In this document: positions 31,575 through 40,588 of the stretch, piece by piece
How the letters are laid out: every line of letters starts with the position of its first letter
How positions within the stretch are numbered: the first letter of the stretch is position 1
From: ZC4RG30 sp039917615
Lineage (GTDB): Bacteria > Pseudomonadota > Gammaproteobacteria > Steroidobacterales > Steroidobacteraceae
Assembly: GCA_039917615.1 (NCBI GenBank)
Contig: JBDSJD010000029.1
Location: 124,001 to 188,000, forward strand
Length of the DNA stretch: 64,000 nucleotides
Reading direction: 5' to 3'
The notes under the pieces: generated by a model
Databases searched by the model: none
The model's input: only the letters and a program-made list of their open reading frames with translations
Told to the model about the DNA's origin: nothing
Translations under genes and position numbers: made by a program

Positions 31575-32243
31575 ATGGAAGCTGACATTTCACAACCAGA
31601 TCGTATGCAGGGTCCGGCGAGAGCGGTGGCTGTCGGTGAGCCGGTTCCGCTCCTTGGTCTCATGTTTGCTGTATGCGCGTGCGGTGCGAGTTCGGTGGCG
31701 TGGCTGTGGTTCACTTCGCCAAAGCCGAATTACTTCTGGAACCTGGCAGTGCCGATGCTCGTTTTTTTCTTGGGCGGAGTTGTAGTACCGATACTCGTCC
31801 TTTTCGTCGGCGGAGTATTTGGGCTTTTCCAGCTGGATTTGTTCCGCCTGACCGCGGCTGCGCGGACGCGCCGTCGATATGCGGGTTCACGTCGCAGAAA
31901 GTATTACGCCTTTGCCCTGCTCTTTACCGGCGCGGCGATGATATCAATTATGTTTCATGTGCCTCTTTACGCGCGCTTTGCGCTGAGCCGCCCGGCGATG
32001 GATGCATTCATCGCGGATGTTCAGGAGAATCCCGATGCGGTTCGCGCGGCGACGATGCGTGTGGGTTGGTTTGTCCTGGAGAGTGCGCCACGTCTGCGCC
32101 GTGACGGCGCGCTGATGTTTCACCTGCCCGGCGATAATGAAACAGGCTTTACATACTCAACCACGCCGATCGGATACCCGGGCGGGAACGAGGGTGACGG
32201 CGGCAGCCTGGGTGGTGGTTGGTATTGGTTCAGTGACGATTGA
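31575..32243 (+). CDS. hypothetical membrane protein
   Basis: A 222-residue protein with three or four hydrophobic spans: residues about 25-47, 53-85 (probably two) and 112-132. Between them is an arginine-rich cytoplasmic loop (AARTRRRYAGSRRRKYY). The C-terminal part is a soluble Gly-rich tail (YPGGNEGDGGSLGGGWYWFSDD). AGGAA lies 6 bases before the ATG. No family recognised. Confidence 0.6.
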   Translation: MEADISQPDRMQGPARAVAVGEPVPLLGLMFAVCACGASSVAWLWFTSPKPNYFWNLAVPMLVFFLGGVVVPILVLFVGGVFGLFQLDLFRLTAAARTRRRYAGSRRRKYYAFALLFTGAAMISIMFHVPLYARFALSRPAMDAFIADVQENPDAVRAATMRVGWFVLESAPRLRRDGALMFHLPGDNETGFTYSTTPIGYPGGNEGDGGSLGGGWYWFSDD

Positions 32244-32258
32244 ATTGATGTCAGCATC

Positions 32259-32582
32259 TCACCGACGGTGCACGCGCGTTGCCACCACCACGACAATAGC
32301 CACCACGCCCAGAACCCACGCGCCGGGCAGTCCCATGCTCCAGGTGAGGGAGGATTCCAGCGCTGCGTTCAGGCGCGTGGCGCCCGCGATCAGCCACGGC
32401 GATAACGCGACCGCCGCCGCAAGAGCTGTGACACGCAAGCCAGTGCGCATGGCATCCCTCCGCCGACGTCCGGCGCGGACCTTCCGCATCGTGGCAGCAA
32501 CGAAGGCATCGGCGGAAACATGACGGTGTTCCTGCTCGAAACGGGCGGCCAGCCGCGCGTCGAATCCATCCTGATCGCTCAT
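32259..32582 (-). CDS. probable membrane anti-sigma factor
   Basis: A 107-residue protein with a soluble N-terminus (FDARLAARFEQEHRHVSADAFVAATMRKVRAGRRRR) and two hydrophobic segments (about 50-67 and 84-102). Its ATG overlaps the end of the ECF sigma gene by 4 bases, the usual place of a cognate anti-sigma factor. The canonical zinc-binding ZAS motif (HxxxCxxC) is absent, so inhibition would be through another type of contact. Assignment rests mainly on position. Confidence 0.65.
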   Translation of the reverse strand: MSDQDGFDARLAARFEQEHRHVSADAFVAATMRKVRAGRRRRDAMRTGLRVTALAAAVALSPWLIAGATRLNAALESSLTWSMGLPGAWVLGVVAIVVVVATRVHRR

Positions 32583-33136
32583 GACCTTTCTCCATAGTCT
32601 GCGAGTATTTCGCGCAATCGCGCGGCGCCGCGCGCGATGTGTGATTTCACCGTGCCCAGAGGCAGGCCGGTGACTGCAACGATCTCCGGATGCGACATGC
32701 CCTCGTTGTACGCCAGCACCACGCAAAGGCGCATGCCGGGCGGCAGCGTTGACAGCGCGGCGTCCATGTCCATGCGCACGGCCGTGGAGTCGTGTTGTCC
32801 CGCGAGATCCGCAAGTTCGACATCGCTGACAGTGGCGAGCTTGCCGCGCCTGACTTCCTGCAGCCAGACGTTCACCATGATCCGCTTCAGCCAGCCGTCG
32901 AATGCCGTGGCACTGCGCAGTCGCCCCAGCGAGCGCCAGGCCGTGAGAAAGACCTGCTGCGCCAGATCATCTCCCATCGCCGTCTGCCGGCACAGGTGGT
33001 ACATGAACTTGCGCACGCGCGACTCTCGGCGGCGCAGCACCTCGGCAAAGGCGCTGTCATCCCCGGTGCACGCCAGAGCAATCACCAGTGTATCGGCCGC
33101 CTTTTGCAGATCGGCGACCGAGAGGCGGCTCTCCAC
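32579..33136 (-). CDS. ECF-family RNA polymerase sigma factor
   Basis: A 185-residue sigma-70 of the extracytoplasmic-function class. Region 2: VRKFMYHLCRQTAMGDDLAQQVFLTAWRSLGRLRSATAFDGWLKRI; region 4: LSTLPPGMRLCVVLAYNEGMSHPEIVAVTGLPLGTVKSHIARGAARL. It starts with GTG immediately after the stop of the upstream membrane-protein gene (zero spacing) and overlaps the probable anti-sigma gene. Its target promoters cannot be inferred from the window. Confidence 0.93.
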   Translation of the reverse strand: MESRLSVADLQKAADTLVIALACTGDDSAFAEVLRRRESRVRKFMYHLCRQTAMGDDLAQQVFLTAWRSLGRLRSATAFDGWLKRIMVNVWLQEVRRGKLATVSDVELADLAGQHDSTAVRMDMDAALSTLPPGMRLCVVLAYNEGMSHPEIVAVTGLPLGTVKSHIARGAARLREILADYGERS

Positions 33137-33586
33137 CTAGCGGCGCGTCGAGAGTTCGTTTCGGGAGCCAGGAGGCGGTTCGCAGAAGCGAGAGGAGAAG
33201 AATATGCCCAGGCCGAGCATCGCGATGCCGGTTGGAACAGCAAAGGCGGCAATCAACCATATGTTTTCGTCAAACATGCGCGCATGTCCGAGGAGCTTCC
33301 CAAGCCCAGCGACAATCCAGAAGAACGTCGCAATTGCTGCGCCAACGAACATGATGATAGTGCCAATTACGCGCGCGACGCGATAGCCACCGCCGGGCTT
33401 CGTCTCAGGGGAGGGGTCCTCTTTGAAGAGCTCCTTCAGCTTCGCTTCATCGATCGTGCCCGTCTTCTCCACGATCCGCCGCAGCGTTTCATGCTTCTCG
33501 GCATTCTTGCGCGCACTTGACCAGATGCTGGCGACGATGATCGCCGCGATGAATATCCAGAACCCCAATGATGGCCCAAAGCCCAT
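33137..33586 (-). CDS. small membrane protein upstream of ECF sigma (DUF6249-like)
   Basis: A 149-residue protein with three hydrophobic segments (about 5-22, 70-92, 107-131) and a charged loop (KNAEKHETLRRIVEKTGTIDEAKLKELFKE). The layout resembles DUF6249-type membrane proteins found beside ECF sigma genes; the match is by eye. Its stop abuts the sigma start, so the three genes form one operon. It could be a signal input or output of the stress circuit. Confidence 0.7.
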   Translation of the reverse strand: MGFGPSLGFWIFIAAIIVASIWSSARKNAEKHETLRRIVEKTGTIDEAKLKELFKEDPSPETKPGGGYRVARVIGTIIMFVGAAIATFFWIVAGLGKLLGHARMFDENIWLIAAFAVPTGIAMLGLGIFFSSRFCEPPPGSRNELSTRR

Positions 33587-33705
33587 GATCTCCTCCCGGT
33601 GAATTGCATCCCATGTACCCCAAGATGCAGGGGGAAGGCGAATGGATGCAGGCGTGTGTTACGAATCCCTCACCGGCGGGCTCCCGCCAGGCCAGGGGGT
33701 GGGCA

Positions 33706-35226
33706 TTAGGCTCGTGCGACTCGTTCCCGGATCAGCGCTGTCACCAGCGCGGCGGTGCCAAGCAGAATGATCAACCAGTTTCCGAACCGCGCATAGGGCG
33801 GCATGCCCTGCATCGGCACGACCGTACCGCGCAGCACGGTCGGAACGTATTCCGGCGCTGCTGCAAGCACCCGTCCATCGGCTCCGATGATGGCTGATAC
33901 GCCGTCATTTGCCGCCCGGATCAGGTAACGGCCAGTTTCAATGGAGCGCATCTGGGCGATCTGCAGATGGTGGTAGCGGGCAGTCGAATGGCCAAACCAC
34001 CCGTCATTCGTTACGGTCACGAGTGCATTGGCGGCGGGCAGCATGTGCAGGTTGGAGCTGCCGAAACCATCGTCGTAGCAAATGGCCGGCAGCAGCACCA
34101 GTGCGTCGGCTCTGACCGGCGGCTGGTCGGAAGCGCCGCGGGTGAATTCATCGATGTCGAGATCCATGAATGCCAGCCACTGGTGGGCAAAGGCAGGACC
34201 CGGAATGATCTCGGTGAAAGGTACCAAATGTTGCTTGTCGTACCAATCGGCCGCCTCGTCACCCATCGTCAGCAGGGAATTGAACACATCCGGAGGACGG
34301 CCTTGCTGCGATGTCCGCTTGCGAAACACCCCAACAACCAGTGCGGATTGATGTGCGTGCGCCTCTTGATAGCGCGCCAGCAGATAGTCACTGATATTTT
34401 GCGCTGCGTCGGGCACGGCAGCCTCGGGCCAGATGATTACCTGCGCACCCAGGGCGCTGCGCGTGAGATCCCGGTAAATATCGAACTGCTCATCGTAATG
34501 CTCTTCCGCCCACTTCTCATTCGCGGGGACGGCTCCCTGCACGATGGCCACGCTGACGGGTCCGCCGGAGGGATGAGTCCACGCAACGCCGCGCAGCAAC
34601 CCCGGCACCACCCACACCAGTACCAGCACCACCGCCCCCAGCAAACGTTCGCGGCGCGAGCCAAGTGCCAGGCACAGGAGCGCGCCGGAACCCAGAAGCA
34701 GCAGCGCCGAGACACCGTAGACGCCAGATACCGGAGCGATGCCAGCCATCCAGGTACCGGTTTGTGAGTAGCCGAGCGACAGCCAGGGAAAGCCAGTGAG
34801 AAACCAACCGCGAAACCACTCCTCCAGCAACCATGCGGAGGGCAGCCCGACCAGCCAACGCATTGGACCTGAAGGCGGCAACCAGGCTGCCACCATCCAG
34901 CCCAGCAAAGCGCCGTACAGGGAGAGGATGCACAACAGTGCGGCCATGACGACAAGGGCGATCCACAGCGGCTTCTCGCCGACTACATGGATACTGATCA
35001 ACAGCCAATAGGTGCCTGCGGTGAAAGTGCCAAAGTTGAAGCAGAAGCCCAGCGCTGCCGCGTGCCGCGGTGTCGCTTGCTGCCACAGCGCCATCAGCAC
35101 GGCGGGTGAGAGCAGTCCCAGCAGCCACAAGTTCATGGGGGCGAACGCGGCGCAGAGTGCTGCCCCAGCGACTGTTGCCAGCGCCAGGCGGATGCGATGA
35201 TCCGTGAGCAACCGGCTTGAAATCAC
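33706..35226 (-). CDS. lnt: apolipoprotein N-acyltransferase
   Basis: A 506-residue inner-membrane enzyme that N-acylates the diacylglyceryl cysteine of lipoproteins. About eight membrane helices surround a periplasmic nitrilase domain. The catalytic triad is present: E268 (IIWPEAA), K331 (DKQHLVPFTE) and C383 (AICYDDGF). Most Lnt proteins have ICYE at the last site; here it is ICYD. GTG 35226 is supported by AGGGAG 7 bases upstream. Confidence 0.92.
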   Translation of the reverse strand: MISSRLLTDHRIRLALATVAGAALCAAFAPMNLWLLGLLSPAVLMALWQQATPRHAAALGFCFNFGTFTAGTYWLLISIHVVGEKPLWIALVVMAALLCILSLYGALLGWMVAAWLPPSGPMRWLVGLPSAWLLEEWFRGWFLTGFPWLSLGYSQTGTWMAGIAPVSGVYGVSALLLLGSGALLCLALGSRRERLLGAVVLVLVWVVPGLLRGVAWTHPSGGPVSVAIVQGAVPANEKWAEEHYDEQFDIYRDLTRSALGAQVIIWPEAAVPDAAQNISDYLLARYQEAHAHQSALVVGVFRKRTSQQGRPPDVFNSLLTMGDEAADWYDKQHLVPFTEIIPGPAFAHQWLAFMDLDIDEFTRGASDQPPVRADALVLLPAICYDDGFGSSNLHMLPAANALVTVTNDGWFGHSTARYHHLQIAQMRSIETGRYLIRAANDGVSAIIGADGRVLAAAPEYVPTVLRGTVVPMQGMPPYARFGNWLIILLGTAALVTALIRERVARA

Positions 35227-35287
35227 GTGGTCTCCCTGCTCGTTCTTCTTGTGGACTGAATGTAGGGGATTATGGGGCTCAATGCAT

Positions 35288-35320
35288 TGTGCTACATTTG
35301 TACTCTTCGGAGTTCAGGCG
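35288..35320 (+). promoter_or_regulatory. parDE leader: operator-like repeat and ribosome site
   Basis: This 33-base leader has an imperfect palindrome (TGCTACATTTGTAC), as in RelB/ParD-type operators, and a GGAG ribosome site (35309-35312) before the ATG at 35324. An almost identical copy lies at 27171-27203 without its genes. Confidence 0.55.
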
Positions 35321-35323
35321 AGA

Positions 35324-35614
35324 ATGCACACCATGGCAGCCACCACCACCATCCGCTTGCCCCCCAAGCTGCGCGCCCGACTCGGTTCGCTGGCGAAGCA
35401 GACCGGGCGCTCAGCCCACAGCCTGATTGTCGAAGCGGTCGAGCGACACACCGAATACGAAGAGCAGATGCGCAGCCTGGTGAAGGATGCCCTCGCCGCC
35501 GACCGGGATATCGAGAAGACCGGCGAGGTCTATCGTGCCGATGATGTCCACGCCTGGATGAAGCGACTTGCGGCCGGGGAACCCGCGCCAAAGCCGTTGC
35601 CGTGGCGGAGGTAG
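35324..35614 (+). CDS. ParD-like RHH antitoxin
   Basis: A 96-residue antitoxin (TTTIRLPPKLRARLGSLAKQTGRSAHSLIVEAVERH: RHH fold) with a C-terminal helical tail (DRDIEKTGEVYRADDVHAWMKRL) typical of partners of RelE/ParE toxins. ATG 35324 follows GGAG by 11 bases; ATG 35333 is an alternative. It overlaps the toxin gene by 13 bases. Confidence 0.87.
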   Translation: MHTMAATTTIRLPPKLRARLGSLAKQTGRSAHSLIVEAVERHTEYEEQMRSLVKDALAADRDIEKTGEVYRADDVHAWMKRLAAGEPAPKPLPWRR

Positions 35615-35895
35615 TCTATTCGGCGCGATCGCTGCTGGACGTCGAGCGCGCTTTCCAGTTTTTGCGCGAGGAGAGCCCTGCCGCCGCAGTGGACACCGTG
35701 ACGGCGATTCAGTCGGCGGTCGACAATCTCCGCGCGCACCCGCTCATTGGGCGGCGGGTCGAAGACGAGTTGCGGGAGCTGGTGATTTCCTACGGGCGCA
35801 CGGGCTACGTGGCTTTGTACCGTTTCGTCGTCGCGCAGGACGAAGTGCGCATCCTGGCGCTTCGGCATCAGAGGGAGATCGGCTTCCTGCCGTAG
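35602..35895 (+). CDS. ParE/RelE-superfamily toxin
   Basis: A 97-residue toxin of the ParE/RelE fold: VVYSARSLLDVERAFQFL at the N-terminus, then LRAHPLIGRRVEDELRELVI..GRTGYVALYRFVVAQDEVRILALRHQREIGF, which matches the central beta-sheet of ParE-like proteins. It starts with GTG inside the antitoxin gene. Gyrase or ribosome targeting cannot be told apart from sequence alone. Confidence 0.87.
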   Translation: MAEVVYSARSLLDVERAFQFLREESPAAAVDTVTAIQSAVDNLRAHPLIGRRVEDELRELVISYGRTGYVALYRFVVAQDEVRILALRHQREIGFLP

Positions 35896-35949
35896 TCCCT
35901 GAACGTCTGAATCATCAGGCGGTTTGCCACGGTATGCATTCCGAAAGTC

Positions 35950-36567
35950 CTACTGACACGACGCACTCAGTCCGCGATTGACTTCGTCGATGAAGGAACG
36001 AGGCGCGAGCTGCGCCAGCTTCGTGTTGCTCATGGCGCCACACCACTTCTTCTGCGCCAGTGGATCGTGGTTCAGAAAGGTGATCCAGGTTTTCGCTGTG
36101 TCACCCTTGCGCACGCAATTGTCGATAACGCCGTAGGGACCCCATGACTGCATGTGGCCATCCGGCATGATCATGACCTGACCATGCACAAATCGACCCT
36201 GTTCCGGCGGCCAGTCCGCGTACATGCGCGCGGGATCCAAATCCTTCTTCAGAGGGAAACCGCAAACCGTGATCCGGTCGCCGGCCTTCAGGATCTGATC
36301 AGCCTGGATGCCGCCGTTGTTCTGCAGGATCTGGTCCAGTCTGCCCATCCGCGGACCCTCGACGATCCACTTCTTCCCCTTACCGCCAGGTTGCGGTTCC
36401 TGCAGTTCGATCATCACGTGCGGATCCACGGGCCGGTACCGCACTATGACTCCGGTTACCCATACAGGCGTCTCGGCGAACATGCTCTGCGAGTGATGCG
36501 CGGCTGTCACACTCGTGAGTGCGATCAGCGCGCTCGTGAAGATGCGGACCAAAGTGCTGCGGTGCAT
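35950..36567 (-). CDS. exported DUF6152-like protein
   Basis: A 205-residue protein with a signal peptide (MHRSTLVRIFTSALIALTSVTAAHH). The mature part begins AHHSQSMFAETPVWVTGVIVRYRPVDPHVMIEL, the DUF6152 pattern, followed by GDRITVCGFPLKKD, an OB-fold-like strand. Probably periplasmic; function unknown. ATG 36567 is supported by AGGGGG upstream; the frame to 36585 is not needed. Confidence 0.8.
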   Translation of the reverse strand: MHRSTLVRIFTSALIALTSVTAAHHSQSMFAETPVWVTGVIVRYRPVDPHVMIELQEPQPGGKGKKWIVEGPRMGRLDQILQNNGGIQADQILKAGDRITVCGFPLKKDLDPARMYADWPPEQGRFVHGQVMIMPDGHMQSWGPYGVIDNCVRKGDTAKTWITFLNHDPLAQKKWCGAMSNTKLAQLAPRSFIDEVNRGLSASCQ

Positions 36568-36633
36568 GACAACCCCCTGCCGCAAAGCCTACAGTCTGGG
36601 TGACCTGCGCAGCAACTTCCGGAAGGTGTTTCC

Positions 36634-37023
36634 ATGTCCACCGCCGCAAAAAAGAAGGCAACCAAGGCGCCCCGCCATCGGGTCTTCGCATACAAGTTTT
36701 CGAAGATCTACCCGATGTACGTCCAGAAAGCGGAACGCAAGGATCGCACGAAAAAGGAAGTGGACCAGATCATCTGCTGGCTTACGGGCTACAGCGAGGC
36801 TGCTTTGCGACAGCAGATCAAGGGCGACAACGACTTCGGGACCTTCTTTGCCGAAGCCCCGGCAATGAATCCGAAGACAAAGCTCATCAAGGGCACGGTG
36901 TGCGGCGTCCGCGTGGAAGATGTCCAGGATCCGCTGATGCGCAAGATGCGCTACCTCGACAAACTGATCGACGAACTCGCCAAAGGCCGGCCAATGGAGA
37001 AAATCCTGCGGCAGGACGCATAG
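36634..37023 (+). CDS. DUF2200 family protein
   Basis: A 129-residue basic cytoplasmic protein. HRVFAYKFSKIYPMYVQKAERKDRTKKEVDQIICWLTGYSE and GTVCGVRVEDVQDPLMRKMRYLDKLIDELAKGRPMEKIL match the DUF2200 family. Function unknown. GGAAGG precedes the ATG. It stands alone, divergent from the DUF6152-like gene. Confidence 0.9.
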   Translation: MSTAAKKKATKAPRHRVFAYKFSKIYPMYVQKAERKDRTKKEVDQIICWLTGYSEAALRQQIKGDNDFGTFFAEAPAMNPKTKLIKGTVCGVRVEDVQDPLMRKMRYLDKLIDELAKGRPMEKILRQDA

Positions 37024-37096
37024 GGAAGCGAAATAGCCCTGAACTGGCGCGCCGCACGACCGGACGGCGCGCCCCCGGCGGTGGTATCTTTGCCCC

Positions 37097-37522
37097 ATGG
37101 ATGACTCCCCAGCCGCGACCACGGTCGCTGTCGACCCGCGACACATCTCTTACGCGCATGTGATGTATGCGCTGCATGCAGCAACGATTGTGATCGGCAT
37201 CGTCAGCGCCGCGATGATCGTGACGGCATTTGTGTTCGGGCTGCCTTCCATCATCGCCGTGATCATGAACTATGTGCGCCGTCCGCAGGTTCGTGGCACG
37301 TGGCTCGATTCGCATTTCAGCTGGCAGCTGCGCACCTTCTGGATCGCAGCGGCGGCCTTCATCGGCGTCTCCCTGCTGTTTGGGCCACTGGTGCTGATCC
37401 TGATCGGCATTCCGCTGCTCGTAGTGAGCTATCTCCTGATCGGCATCTGGGTGGCGTATCGGGTAGCACGCGGCTGGCTCGCGCTGAAGGACGGTCGCAG
37501 CATGCCCGTCAAGGGATTCTGA
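37097..37522 (+). CDS. DUF4870-like membrane protein
   Basis: A 141-residue inner-membrane protein with three long helices (about 27-55, 76-98, 99-120). The layout, with HFSWQLRTFW between helices, resembles the DUF4870/TIC20-like family. It lies 3 bases upstream of lptM and is probably in the lptM-polA unit. No function can be assigned. Confidence 0.8.
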   Translation: MDDSPAATTVAVDPRHISYAHVMYALHAATIVIGIVSAAMIVTAFVFGLPSIIAVIMNYVRRPQVRGTWLDSHFSWQLRTFWIAAAAFIGVSLLFGPLVLILIGIPLLVVSYLLIGIWVAYRVARGWLALKDGRSMPVKGF

Positions 37523-37525
37523 AAC

Positions 37526-37756
37526 ATGCGATTTGTACTTGCAGTGGTGACCACGTGCGTGCTCTGCGCCTGCGGACAGAAGGGTGCACTGTACCTGCCA
37601 GATCGTGAGCGCGAGACGGTGCCGGCGGGCCCGCTAGCACCGGCCGCATCCCCCGACGCATCCCCCGCTCCTGCGGCGGCTGCCAGCCCCACCGCGGACA
37701 CGACAACAGCGGACGATCTCGAGCGCAAGAACGCCGCGCGCACCAACCGCAACTGA
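37526..37756 (+). CDS. lptM: LPS translocon maturation lipoprotein LptM
   Basis: A 76-residue lipoprotein: short signal (MRFVLAVVTTCVL) with lipobox LCAC (lipidated C16), then the family signature CGQKGALYLP, followed by a Pro/Ala-rich tail. LptM (formerly YifL) assists oxidative maturation of LptD. The stop overlaps the polA ATG by 1 base (TGATG). The Pro/Ala tail is longer than in E. coli. Confidence 0.87.
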   Translation: MRFVLAVVTTCVLCACGQKGALYLPDRERETVPAGPLAPAASPDASPAPAAAASPTADTTTADDLERKNAARTNRN

Positions 37757-40518
37757 TGGGCCCGGCGCCGCTCATCCTTATCGACGGTTCGTCGTATCTC
37801 TATCGCGCGTTCTTCGCGCTACCACCACTTGCCAATTCGCGCGGTGAGCCAACCGGGGCCGTCTACGGCGTATTGAACATGCTGCAACGCTTCCTGCGCG
37901 AGCACGCGGCAAGCCCGATGGTCGTGGTGTTCGATGCGCCCGGCAAGACCTTCCGCGACGACCTGTTTGCCGAATACAAGGCACACCGGCCGCCGATGCC
38001 CGATGACATGCGCGGCCAGATCGAACCACTGCTCGAGGCGGTGACCGCGCTGGGGTTGCCCCTGCTGCGCACTCCTGGCGTGGAGGCCGATGACGTCATC
38101 GGCACACTTGCCAGACGCGCCGCAGCGCTTGGCCAGCCCGTGTTGATCTCCACCGGCGACAAGGACATGGCGCAGCTGGTCGATGCGCAAATCACGCTCA
38201 TCAATACCATGACCAACACCACGCTGAACCGCGACGGCGTAAAGGTGAAGTTCGATGTGTGGCCGGAGCAGATCATCGACTATCTCGCGCTGATCGGCGA
38301 CAGCTCCGACAACATACCCGGCATCCCGAAGGTCGGGCCGAAGACCGCCGCAAAATGGCTGGGCACCTACGGCACGATCGACGCACTGCTGCAGCATCTG
38401 GATGACATCAAGGGCGTGGTGGGCGACAACCTGCGCGCCGGCCTTGAAACACTCGCGCTGTCGCGCAAGCTCGCAACAATTCGCGTCGACCTCGAGCTGG
38501 CAGAAGATCTCAATGGCTTCGCGCGCCGCCCGGTGGATACGAACAAGCTGCGCGCGCTGTACGAACGCATGGAGTTCCGTGGGTTGCTGAAGGCGCTGGA
38601 TACCGATGCGAGCGAAACCACCGCGCGCGATAGTACTGCAATCAGCACGGTCACTCCTGCGTCGGCGCCGCCAGCGACGATCCCAGCCATCCCGCGTGTC
38701 CCTGCTCCGCCGCGCGACTACGAAGCAATCCTGACCGAAGCCACGTTCCAGCGATGGCTCGCGCTGCTCGACGCGGCCGAACTCACCGCCTTCGATACCG
38801 AGACCACAAGCCTCAACTATTCTCAGGCCCGGATTGTCGGCCTCTCGTTCTGCATTGAGGCGGGCAACGCCGCGTATCTGCCGCTGGCTCATCGCTACGC
38901 TGGCGCACCGGATCAGCTGGATCTGGATCGCAGCCTCGCCCAGCTCAAGCCCTGGCTTGAAAACCCACAGCGCCTCAAGTTGGGCCATCACCTGAAATAC
39001 GACGCGCACGTATTGCGCAACCACGGCATCCATCTCGCGGGCATACAGCACGACTCGATGCTGGAATCCTACGTGCTCAACAGCGTGGTCACGCGCCACG
39101 ATATGGATTCCGTTGCGAAGCTGTACCTCGGCGTGGACACCATCAAATATGAAGACGTGGCCGGCAAGGGTGCCAAACAGATCGGCTTCGATCAGGTGGC
39201 AGTCGAAACCGCGACGACCTACGCTGCCGAAGACGCCGACGTGACTCTGCAAATTCATGCCACGCTGTGGCCGCAGCTGCGCAGCGTGCCGAAACTGCAG
39301 GCCCTTTACGAAGAAATCGAGCAGCCGCTGTCGGTGGTGCTGCTGGAAATGGAGGAGCGCGGCGTGCTGCTCGATGGCGCGCTGCTGCGCAAACAGAGCA
39401 GCGAGCTGGGTGCCAAACTGCTGGAATTGCAGGGCCGTGCACACACCGCCGCCGGTGGCGAATTCAACCTCGACTCCCCGCGGCAGCTGCAGCAGATCCT
39501 GTTCGAGAAGCATCAGCTGCCGGTAGTCCGAAAAACGCCTACCGGTCAGCCTTCTACGGCTGAGGATGTGCTCGAGGAGCTGGCCGGCGATTACGAACTT
39601 CCCCGCCTGATCCTGGAATACCGCAGCCTCGCCAAACTGAAATCGACCTACACAGACAAACTGCCCGAGCAGATCGACGCCGGCACCGGCCGCGTGCACA
39701 CCTGTTATCACCAGGCGGTTGCCGCGACCGGACGGCTTTCCTCCATGGATCCCAACCTGCAGAACATACCGATCCGCACAGCGGAGGGACGTCGCATCCG
39801 CCAGGCCTTCATCGCCCCACCCGGGTATGTGCTGATGGCGGCCGACTATTCGCAGATCGAGTTGCGCATCATGGCGCATCTCTCTGGCGATCCGGCGCTG
39901 TTGCGCGCCTTCGCGGAAGATCGCGATGTGCACCAGGCCACCGCCGCAGAAGTGATGGGCAAGTTGATCGACGATGTTTCACCAGACGAGCGCCGTTCAG
40001 CCAAGGCCGTCAATTTCGGACTGATCTATGGCATGTCCGCCTTCGGACTCGCCAAGCAGCTGGGCATCGATCGCGGCACCGCGCAGCGATATGTCGATCT
40101 TTACTTCGAGCGCTATCCCGGCGTGAAGGCATTCATGGATCGCACCCGCGCGCAGGCGCGCGAACAGGGTTACGTGGAAACCGTGCGCGGTCGCCGCCTG
40201 TACCTGCCGGATATCCGTTCCCGCAATCGGCAGCTGCAGCAATACGCCGAACGCAGCGCCATCAACGCGCCCATGCAGGGCACCGCTGCGGACATCATCA
40301 AGCTCGCGATGCTCAAAGTAGAAGCGCAGTGCGCACTGCGAAAATTGCCGGCGCGGCTGATCATGCAGGTGCACGATGAACTCGTGCTCGAAGTTGCAGA
40401 AGGCGCTGTCGCCAGCGTGACGGAAATGCTGCGAGAGCAGATGGCTGCCGCCGAGCAGCTGGCCGTGCCGCTGAAGGTGGATATTGGCACCGGCAGTAAC
40501 TGGGACGAGGCCCACTAG
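37756..40518 (+). CDS. polA: DNA polymerase I
   Basis: A 920-residue family A polymerase with three domains: 5'-3' flap exonuclease (1-290), 3'-5' proofreading exonuclease (about 330-510; FDTETTSLNY keeps the DxE pair at about 347-349), and polymerase (520-920) with motif A DYSQIELR (about 696), motif B RRSAKAVNFGLIYG and motif C VHDELVLE (about 872). Length matches E. coli PolA (928). It starts 1 base inside lptM. The long antisense frames here (up to 704 residues) are shadows of high-GC coding sequence. Confidence 0.96.
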   Translation: MGPAPLILIDGSSYLYRAFFALPPLANSRGEPTGAVYGVLNMLQRFLREHAASPMVVVFDAPGKTFRDDLFAEYKAHRPPMPDDMRGQIEPLLEAVTALGLPLLRTPGVEADDVIGTLARRAAALGQPVLISTGDKDMAQLVDAQITLINTMTNTTLNRDGVKVKFDVWPEQIIDYLALIGDSSDNIPGIPKVGPKTAAKWLGTYGTIDALLQHLDDIKGVVGDNLRAGLETLALSRKLATIRVDLELAEDLNGFARRPVDTNKLRALYERMEFRGLLKALDTDASETTARDSTAISTVTPASAPPATIPAIPRVPAPPRDYEAILTEATFQRWLALLDAAELTAFDTETTSLNYSQARIVGLSFCIEAGNAAYLPLAHRYAGAPDQLDLDRSLAQLKPWLENPQRLKLGHHLKYDAHVLRNHGIHLAGIQHDSMLESYVLNSVVTRHDMDSVAKLYLGVDTIKYEDVAGKGAKQIGFDQVAVETATTYAAEDADVTLQIHATLWPQLRSVPKLQALYEEIEQPLSVVLLEMEERGVLLDGALLRKQSSELGAKLLELQGRAHTAAGGEFNLDSPRQLQQILFEKHQLPVVRKTPTGQPSTAEDVLEELAGDYELPRLILEYRSLAKLKSTYTDKLPEQIDAGTGRVHTCYHQAVAATGRLSSMDPNLQNIPIRTAEGRRIRQAFIAPPGYVLMAADYSQIELRIMAHLSGDPALLRAFAEDRDVHQATAAEVMGKLIDDVSPDERRSAKAVNFGLIYGMSAFGLAKQLGIDRGTAQRYVDLYFERYPGVKAFMDRTRAQAREQGYVETVRGRRLYLPDIRSRNRQLQQYAERSAINAPMQGTAADIIKLAMLKVEAQCALRKLPARLIMQVHDELVLEVAEGAVASVTEMLREQMAAAEQLAVPLKVDIGTGSNWDEAH

Positions 40519-40555
40519 CTCGCTCGTGCGCAATCGAAAATTTTCAACGGCGGCG

Positions 40556-40582
40556 GAACTTCAACGCACCCCCAGACTCTGA
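40556..40582 (+). promoter_or_regulatory. RpoE/AlgU-type promoter of the polA-engB sRNA
   Basis: GAACTT (40556-40561), exactly 16 bases, then TCTGA (40578-40582): the consensus of sigma-E/sigma-22 envelope-stress promoters. Initiation is expected near 40588-40590. No ORF with a ribosome site follows; a short structured RNA and a strong terminator do. Confidence 0.75.
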
Positions 40583-40588
40583 ACATAT

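Noticed and set aside
37819..39933. 704-residue frame antisense to polA
   Set aside because: Composition is His/Arg/Gln-rich, as in high-GC shadow frames, and polA motifs on the other strand are complete.
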